The position numbers were made by a program, and so were the translations under genes. The notes under the pieces were generated by a model that was given only the letters and a program-made list of their open reading frames with translations, was not told the origin of the DNA and did no database searches. Below, one piece after another: positions 1 to 9,600 of a stretch of DNA of 30,762 nt (its first letter is position 1; each line of letters starts with the position of its first letter). Source of the stretch: a virus. The stretch is taken from positions 1 to 30,762 of IMG/VR virus record IMGVR_UViG_3300025118_000085, one strand, 5' to 3'.

Positions 1-647
1 GGATCGAAGTATTCGTTGCTATACACATCTACTTCATAACCCTCTTGTAATGCTAAATAAGTATAATGTAAACTACCATTATCTAATAACCATTCTTCTA
101 GTGGATCATATCCATACGGCTCTGACATTCTTTGAACTGCACCTATATTAAGCGATAATTTACCCACATTATATCTATATCTTTGTGATGTTTCAAAGTA
201 TTCAATATCTGCAAAACCATCTTGTAAATATTCACCTTTTAATATATACCAATTACCCACATATCTTATAAAATGATTTTGATCTACATAATCTACACCT
301 TCTTGTCTCTTTATATCTGTTTCAAATAAAAATTCTAAACCTTTTACTTTACCTATACTAGCACCGTCAGACCATGAAGTTTCTGTACCATCATAAAATG
401 TATTAGCTTTGTTTTCATATCCAAATCTAGCTATTTTTCTAATACCAAAAGCTAAATTATAATCGAATGGAGTTTGAATAGTCGATGTCTCTAACCCATT
501 TTTAACAGAGAATACATCTACATCTGATAAAGACGTACCTCCACTAGCCGCCGCATAAAATGTAGAGAATTTAAATAATTTTTTAATATCTTGAGCCGCA
601 GCTAAATTTGATATTAATAATAATAGTATAATTAGTTTTTTTATCAT
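1..647 (-). CDS. Secreted or outer-membrane-like phage protein, 3' end beyond the window
   Basis: An open frame of 215 codons starts at an ATG at 647 and reaches the left edge without a stop. The N-terminus is a textbook Sec signal peptide: two lysines at residues 3-4, a run of Ile/Leu at 5-12, then NLAAA followed by Gln, giving a predicted signal peptidase I cut near residues 18-19. There is no lipobox Cys. The mature part is rich in aromatic residues and in alternating polar/hydrophobic stretches (for example NLAFGIRKIARFGYEN and EYLQDGFADIEYFE), which would fit beta strands, perhaps of a beta-barrel; that is inference. It follows the giant ejection protein by 11 nt, so it is probably co-expressed late. 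I do not recognise a named family. It could modify the host envelope, block superinfection or assist lysis, or be a virion protein whose N-terminus only resembles a signal. The reading frame is certain; the function is unknown. Confidence 0.85.
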   Translation of the reverse strand, partial: MIKKLIILLLLISNLAAAQDIKKLFKFSTFYAAASGGTSLSDVDVFSVKNGLETSTIQTPFDYNLAFGIRKIARFGYENKANTFYDGTETSWSDGASIGKVKGLEFLFETDIKRQEGVDYVDQNHFIRYVGNWYILKGEYLQDGFADIEYFETSQRYRYNVGKLSLNIGAVQRMSEPYGYDPLEEWLLDNGSLHYTYLALQEGYEVDVYSNEYFD

Positions 648-658
648 TATTTGTTTTT

Positions 659-3600
659 TTACCATCCCACAGGGGCGTTTTTCTTTCTTGATTTTTTCTT
701 TTGATAATCTGCAGCGCCAACATCATAAGGGCTATATCCCATAAAATTATGCGCTCTTTGCCACATAGCGTTTTGCTCATCTAAAGCAGATTGTATATTT
801 CTACTCTTTTTAAAGTAGTTATATGTAGGCGCGTTTGTTATAGATTGTATAGTTTGAGCAACAGCTTCTAATCCACTTGTATTATCTAAACTGAAACCTT
901 TTTGAAGGATAGATTTTTTATTATATTTATAAGTGTTACCTGAAGCATCAGTTCCACTAAATTTAGATCCTATAGTTGGTGATATATTTAACAATGCTTC
1001 GCCAACCTCACTAAAATCACCACGATAACCTTTTTTGTTTTGTTCTGCAAATTTCATCACAGCGTTTTTGAAACCAGCTAATACAGCTCCGGATATACCC
1101 ATACCTCTTAAGAACGAATCTGCCATAGTATTAGCTGCTCTTACTTTTTTCTTAGCTAGTAATGGCTCATCATCACTCATAGTCCACATTGCAAACGCGG
1201 CTGATTGCAGTCCAGCGAATATAGCTGATTGTACCGCCCAATAATAAGATATTTTATTCATTTTATGAGTAAGAGAATTTTCTCCATAGAAACCTTCATA
1301 TCTACCTTTAGATATATCAAGCAATTCCTTCATACCTATTCTATTCATCTGCATTGGAGTGTTTCCAAATGGCAATACTAATCTACCTGCTACTGACACT
1401 TGTTGTTGCGATAATAAATCAGGTCTAGAAGATTGCTGGGTTTTCTCTGCTATAGCTTGAAAATCTATCCAAGCTTTTCTCTCTGCCTCTTTAGTTTTTA
1501 AACCTTGCCTTTCATACATCTTAATTCTATTACGATAATATGTAGCACCACCTGAAGCTATAGCAAAACTATCTGCAATTTTTGTTGGTAAATAACCGTG
1601 TTTCAAAATAGTAGCTAATACTCTTTTACTAGATTCATAAAATCCTTTTTTACCCGAACTTGCCGCTAACGCTAGTTCAGCTTCTGATACATTTATTTGT
1701 AAGCCAGCGCGCCTTTGTTTTAACATAGGAGAATTCATAATATGCATAAAATCTTTCCAGTATTGCGGTTGATTCGCAAACGCTTTAGCTGCGGCGAAAG
1801 GATTGTTCTCACCATGATTAATAAAGTTAACAGTAGATATTAACTGTAAGAAAGCTGATCTAGTATTTAAATGCATGATAGCGCCAGTAGCTCCATTTAA
1901 ATAATCCATTACCTCATTACTAAGTCTATCTAAATTTTCTGCCCTCATTCTACCACTTTCCATTCTATAAAGCATACCATCCATAGCTTCTCTCCATCTA
2001 GGACCAAGTTCAGATTCCATTTTGGCTAAATTTTCTTCAGAAAATATTTCGTTTTTAGCTTCTATCCAATCTTTTATATATTTATCTCTACCAATAGTTC
2101 TACCAGTTTCACTAACTTCTGTAGCTAAAGTTTCTCCCCACCAATACTCACTAGGTTTTTTTAATCCAGTTTCAATTTTAGTAAGATTAGCTACTGATTC
2201 TGCATAAGCTTGTAACTTAGGATTATTAGCAACATGTTTTAATAATTTATCTTTTGACGTTTTAGTTAAACCAGGTACTTCAAAACCCGCTTTGTTCCAT
2301 ATGTAAACTCTAGCTGCTTGATCAACTGTAAAACTAGTTCCTTCAATTGGTTTATCTAATGATTTTACCACACCCTTATTCTGCTTACGTAACGCCATGT
2401 AGTCATTAAGTATAGCTTGTCTAGCGTTATTTAAATCGTTAATACCTCTTTCAAATGGTTTGTGAAAATTTTTGATAAACCACTTTCTATTTTCTATACC
2501 TTTCTTACCTCTACCCAACAATGGTTCTATTAACAACTCTAAATCAGCAGCAGAATCTGGTATAAAAAATTTCCTTCTTTTTTTATCACTACCCCTCATT
2601 TTTCCTTCAGCTGTAGAAAATCTCTTTTTAGATCCAATATCTAAAGAATGTTCTAAAATCGCGTTAAGTTGCTTATTCAAATCTCCTTTAGCAGCTCTTG
2701 CTTGTTGCACTTTTGACTTAATGTCTAATTGATCTAAAACATGTTTAACAGCTTTAACGTTAGATATCGCGTCATCAACAAAATACATATCGTTATACCC
2801 TTCAGAAAACTTTTCTAACATCCACATTGCTTTAGCTTCACCAGTACTATTACCTAGTCCAGTTATATTTTTTAAAGGTATATTAACACCTTCACTTTTT
2901 AACCACTCATGTATTGCTGTAGCACTTTCTGGAGCTCTGGCTGTTAATATAAAAACATTTTCATTACCAAATTTTTTAATTTGATTTTTAAGTTTTTGCA
3001 TTAACGGTCCTGGTTTTCCTTCTGTAACTTTGTTAAAATCAGTGAAATCTAACTTCCATCCTTCAGCTCTTAATTGTTCACCTACAACTGGCCAATCTTT
3101 AGAAGCTATCTTTCTAGTTTCTTTTCCTTTAGTTGCTATAATATAATTTTCGCTTACACCTACGGTTTCGTCAAAGTCAAAAGTACTCAAACCCCTTTTC
3201 TTTTTGTACATCTTTCTACCTTCACTTAAAGCTTTATCTACGTTTTTAAGTTTATTTATAAGTTCTTTATTTGTTTCTCCTTTTGACGCTTTATAACCAG
3301 TTACTTTCTCAAGTTGTTTAGCGTTATCTTCTTTTACTATTTTATTACTTTCTTTATTTTTAACGTTCGATTCAAATTTAACAGTTTCAACCGTAATAAC
3401 TTCAGGGTTATTTCTTCTTACAAGATTAATAACTTCAAGTATTTGTTTCTTACTATACTTGTCCATTAATCTCTCTCCAATAGTTTGTCCTGGTATTTTA
3501 GATGTTAAATCTATCATCTCAAAAGATATACCTGGTCTGTACATAATATTAGCTATAGAAGACACAGCGCCTAGAGGATGTTTTTTAAACCAATCTACAA

Positions 3601-6600
3601 AACCTGTTTTTCCACCATGAAGTGGAGAATCATACACTTGCATATCCTCAAACCTTGTAATAGCTTGCTCGAATAATTTACTAAGTACTCCTAATTCTTT
3701 TTTAAACTGAGTCTTATTATTTAATGTTCTAAACACAGTGTCTAAGAACATAGCCGTATGATTTAACAATTGTAATTGATGTTCGCCTCTAAATCTAGTT
3801 CCTTCGATAGTTTTACTTTTAGGACGCTTTTTGACAGCTGTAGGATCTTTTATACCTAATATAGAACTAACAGATGTTGTGGTAGCTGTACCTTTTATTA
3901 TACCTTCACCAATCTCAGTCTGCATTCTTAGATGCCTCATCACTGCTTTTATAGCTTTAGTTCGAGCTTCTCCAGGTTTTGCTTTCTTTATAATATTTCT
4001 CAATCCTGTTAAATGAAATTCTCTAAGCGTTCTGTTCGCTTCTATAACTTCTTCAAGAGTAGAAGCTTTCAAACCTTTTTTAGCATTCTTCTTGTTTGCC
4101 GCTTTAGAAGCTTCAGATCCTTTAGTTAAATAATTTCTAGCGTAATTATATATATCTACATTACTACGTGTCATTTTTCCACTAGAATTTACACTTTCAA
4201 GCATCCACTTTGCTAAATCAGTCTTGAACGTACCCATATTAACAATACTAACGTGCTTTAATGCTTTTCGCATTTTTGCACTTAGATTCTTGGTGCTAGG
4301 TTTCCACTTCTTACCAGTTATAATCTTATACATTGTGGGGAAATCACCTGTCTTACCTTCTGGGTGCTTTATATTAGTCCAAATTTCTTCACCGTTTTTG
4401 TTTTTACCATGATACTGTTGCCCGCCTCTAACGCCTTGCCCTAAAGTTCTTAGTATTAATGTATGAAATTTCTTTGGTATCCCATCTGGATAAAGACTAG
4501 CTACTTCACCCATTACATCCATAAAGTCCTTATACTCATCTGTGTTTTTTCTCCAATCCTTTGAACCTTCCTCTAAAATATTCTTTAATTCTGGTACTAA
4601 TTTTGTTAAAACTTTATTCTCCTTTAATTGTTTAACGATATCATTATATCTTGTTCTTTCTAGTACTTCTTGTTCAAATTTACCTTCTTTTATTAAAGCT
4701 TTTATCTGCACGTCAAGATTTCCCTTACCTGTCTCAGCTATTCTTATGATTTCAGCTAACTCTTTTACAAAAGGATGATTCATACCTATTCCCTCTCTTT
4801 TAAACTCTTCACTAGTTAACAAGGTCATTAAACTACCGTAAGTAACAGGATCTTTGTTGTCAACTAAATCTTTTTTAAGTTTACTTAATAGAATTTCAGA
4901 AACTTCACCTTTAGCAGCTGTACCTTCCGCTTTACCAGCTCTAACACTATTAATAAATCTATTAATATTATCTTTTACTTCAAACTGTTGAGGTATGCCA
5001 GACTCTTCTCTTTCTTTATCGAGTTTATTTAATTCTGATTCTTTTTCATTTAATAACTTTTCAATCTTATTATCTACTTCAAATGTTGATTTATTTTCTT
5101 TACCTAAACTTTCTCTTTTTCTTTCTAATGTATTTAAATCTTCATTTATTCTCTCAATATTCTCAAGTATAGGTTTTCTTTTCTCAGTAGACTCTTCCAT
5201 GTGCCGTCTAACCGTTTGATTAGTTATCATTCTACCTATTTCAGCTATAATACCATTTATACGAGCAGATGAAATATCAGTTGATTTTCTAACCTGTGAT
5301 TTTATTCTCGATGTAATAACCTTATCTATAACCAGTTTACCATTCTCTAGTATTTTTTCACCATCTTTAGTTTTATAAACAACATCTATGCCTAATCTAT
5401 CTAAGAACCACTCTTGTGCGTTTTCTTTTGGTAATAATATTTTCTTTTGAACTTTTAAACCCGCTTTCTTACCGGTTTTTTTAGCTGTTGCTAGTGCTTT
5501 TTTTCCTTTCCTAGTAGTTTTCCCGTATAGAACACCATCCATTAGAATACCCTTAACTAGAGTAGATAAACCTTCTATTTCAGGTATACCAGTTTTAAGC
5601 ATAGCTCCTTTTGGTAAAGCATTATATATAACCCTCCAATTTTCTGCAATAAACTCAGCTTGTTTTTGAATTGTTTTTGGTCCGTCTACAACTGGTTTAC
5701 CATTTTTTAATATTCTTTTACCGTCCTTAGTTTTATAAGCAACGCCAAACATTTTCTTAGTAAGTTCTGGTGATAGATCAAACAGTTTAGCAAAATTAAC
5801 AGTTCCATCTAATATCCAAGGTGAATTTTTAAAAGAATCAATAATACCTTTTAAATGAGTACCTGTAACTGCCTGTAGATCTTTAGCGCTTTTTAATGCG
5901 TCTGCTAAATAAACTCCTTTACCTATCTCTGCCACTTCACCAGTATATCCAGCATCACCTTCTATTTCTCTAGCTTTTTCTAAGCCTACTTTAGGTTTGT
6001 TTACATCTAGACCTCTATCAAGTATACCGCCCTCTCCTCCTGCGCGATGTCCTAGATTTTGCATTATATACTGTGTGAGAGGAATATTTGGATTCTCAAT
6101 TTGATCATAAGCTTTTAACAGTTTCTTTTCACCAGTTTCCTTCTCAATTCTTTTACCAGGAGCAGGGTATGTTAGTTTTAAAACCTCTGCCCTTAAGTCT
6201 TGTATAAAGTCCGCCTTTGTATAAGCCTGTTCTTTTTGAGATTCTTCCCATTCTTTACCTCTCCAATATTTATTAGCAGTTTTTTGTACAAACGCTTCCA
6301 TTTCCGCAACTATCTTATTCTTTCTATTTTGCAGACTTAATTTTTTATTTTCATATATTTCTTGAACTCTATCAGATTGTTCTTGTAAAAGATCTTCTTC
6401 GGTTTTTACAACTTTTCCAGCTCTAATATCACCAATAATTTCCTCCCATCTTTTCATTAATGGCGCTCTCTGATCATTATAATCTTTTACTGTAATTTTA
6501 TTTTTACTTACACCTTTGGCTAATTTTCCAAGTTGTAATTTAATTCGCAATTGTTCTGCTACAGCACCTTTACTAGCGTTTAAAACTATACCATCTTTTT

Positions 6601-9600
6601 TAGATGTAGTGTATTTACCATTTGGACTTATTTTTATATCTTTGAATTTTTCAACTAACCTATCTACCATCTTTTTATTATATCCACCTTTACCCCAAGA
6701 TGTCGACATTCTAGATAAAAATTGCATTAAACTCGCACCATCATTAATATCTAGTTTAGGTGCAAATTTTTCAAGCCCCCACCTAGAACCAACAAACAAC
6801 TTTTCACGTAAACGATTAAAGTTTTGTTTAATCTGACCACCTAAATTATTAGTGACTAAAAGTGTTTCACCAATTGGACTATCAAATAATTGTAAAATAT
6901 TCCCAACATATTCTTCATCAAAAGTACTTTTATCTTGTGTTTTTTTGTATATTTTTTCAATAAGTTCTTCTACAGTACCTTTACCAAGAACTTTCTCAAC
7001 TTCACCTTGAATCTGATGTTTTAACTTAGTTGCTAATTGTGGATCTGCTAAAAGTCGCTTAATCATTATAACGTGAAAAATCTCATGTGGTAAAGTTCCT
7101 GCTTTAAGTTTTCTAGCATCTACAATAACTCTTGTTGGTTTACCTTTTACGCCTGGTATAACTTTAGCGTCTTCACCTTTTTCTAGACCTTTACGGCTTT
7201 TTTGAATAGTAGCCTCAAAAGCTACTTCACCATTATGTTGTTCGGCGTATCGCTTATTAAATCTTTCAAATATCCTCTCTGTATCTCTACATAATAAATT
7301 TATATCTTGATATTTATAAGTTTCATTTAAAACATCTAGTTGTCTAGTACATTCGTTAGCTATTTCAAAATGTTTTGCGGCTTCTTGCTTATCACCCCTT
7401 GTTAAGGCTTCCATACCTAGTGCACTAGATTCTGCCATTAAATCTTGCTTACCTTTAATAGTGAACTTTAAATCAGCAGGTTTCATATGTGTAAAACCTA
7501 AGGCTCCGAATAGCAAAAGATCTTGAAGGGCTTTTCTCCCAACTTTACGGTAAGCAAAATTACCATCTTCATCAAAGTAATTTTCTTCCCAGAAAGTTTT
7601 AAAATCTTCATTATCCATCATATCACTAAAAACTGCTTCTAATGGAGTTGCCACTTGAGCAGCTACCATACCACCAACACCTCCTAAAAGATTTTTTTCT
7701 AAAAACGGATTAAGGGCAGCGCCTGTTGCGCCTTTCATTCTCCAAGGTACTAGTGATCTAAACGCTGTACCACCTGCGTAAAAACCAAGTCCTGTACCAG
7801 TAGGCATATCAACCCCGAAAAGCGGATCCATTAACTGCATTTTACCTTCTTCAACAAGGGCATAAAAACCATGGAATTTTAGTTTATCTAACGTACCACC
7901 AGTTAATTTTACTAAACCTTTACGTTTAAGATATACATCTAATGATACGCCTGCTTCTTTAGCTGCAGTTTTCACTGCTTTCTCTGTTAAACCTCTTGCT
8001 AACTTTGTCTTTTCTAAAAACCTTTTACTCTTTTTTACACGTTCAGTTACATAAAGAACGTTTCTAAATTTTTCGAAATATGACAATAAACGGGCACCCT
8101 TCAAAATACCTCCTGTTGCCGCGCCTAAAAATGCAAATTCTCCAATCATAGGTACGAACGAACCTGCAGCGTAAGAAAAATCCTCCCAAAAACTCATTTG
8201 GAAATTCTCTTTTTGTGATTCAGATAATTTAATTGCTGGAGTGTTTGAGAGTGCTAAAAACTCGTTAACATCTGTCAACAGACTTTCCATATTAGTTAGT
8301 CTGTTCATATCTGTATTGCCAAGATAATTTTTTGTATATTCACCACCAAAATGATCAGTTATACCTTGAGCAGCTAACATCCAATTAGGTTTTTCTATAC
8401 TACCAGGGTTAAGATTACAAAGATATATATCTTGCCAAGCTTCTTTTCTTGCTAATATACTACTATAACTTTGTCTAGCAGATATAAACGCGTTAACTTT
8501 ATTATCATCGGTTATAGGTTCACCCATAAACGTTTTTGAACCAGGCACAAACTCCCATCCTAATTCATCTTTTTCAGAAAATTCAGCACCAAGAGTTGGT
8601 TGAAGAGCGGTTTTCCCAGGTTTAGTAATTCGTTTTTCTCCCTGTAAACTAAATCCTTGTAAATATAATAATGGTGCATTTTCAAGTTCAACTGTACCTG
8701 TTATTGATTTTACTCCTCTTATTTGAACTTTATCATATTTATTAGTTGGTTGTATTATATCTTCTGAAGTTAGTATTTCTCCAGTTTCACTATTTCTAAT
8801 ATTAAAACCATCTATCCCTTCACTAATTTTTATTAAATTTATCAAATTACCTTCTTTACCGATAGAAGTATGGTACGTGGTGTTGACTTTTGTATTTCGT
8901 AAATATTTCATGTAGTCTTCTTCCCCTATCATGAACATCTCATGCGCAACTTTAAGTTTCTCATGATCTACAGGGCCTTCTTCTGTGCTCCATAGTTCAG
9001 CTATAAGACTTGCTTCTAATTTGTAATCTTCTGCAACATTAACAAAGTTATCTGATTTAAGATCTTCTTCAGTATTTAAATCTGGATTATATTTTCTACC
9101 AGTAGTTAGGTCAATAAAAAAAGCATGGCTTTTATCTGTTAGTACAGTACCATAATCGTTAACCAAAACCTGGGCATCATCTATTTTTTTTGTAAGCTCA
9201 ATATACTCTTTGGAACTCTTATCTCTTATACCTTTTCTCTCTTTTGTCCACCGTAATATATCTCGATTAAGTAAAGCAACACTTTTTAAATCAGGATCAG
9301 TAATGCTGCCATACGCTGCGTCCTCTAAAATTTGTATGTCTTCATCAAAATCCTCAGGATCTCTCTTTCGTTTCACGTATGCTTCTAGTTGCTCCAATTT
9401 GTGACTATCAGTCTCTTTATCTACCAACGTTTGTATTGCGTGATTCCAAACTTTATCTTGCTGGTATTCTGATAATCCATCTTGCTCTAAAATATCTCCA
9501 CCCCACCAATCTTGAAACATATTTAAATCACCTTTTTCTCCGAGTAACTCTACACCATACTCATCAACTATATCCCGCTTTACATCATTAAATATATCAG

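Noticed and set aside
583-780. Short minus-strand frame across the junction of the giant gene and the secreted-protein gene
   Set aside because: It overlaps two well-supported genes in another frame and its protein is Lys/Asn-rich with no recognisable pattern.
3160-3180. FDFDET as a virion RNA polymerase active site in the giant protein
   Set aside because: The DxDGD motif of crAss-like virion polymerases is absent, and the following T, K and DD motifs fit a HAD phosphatase instead.
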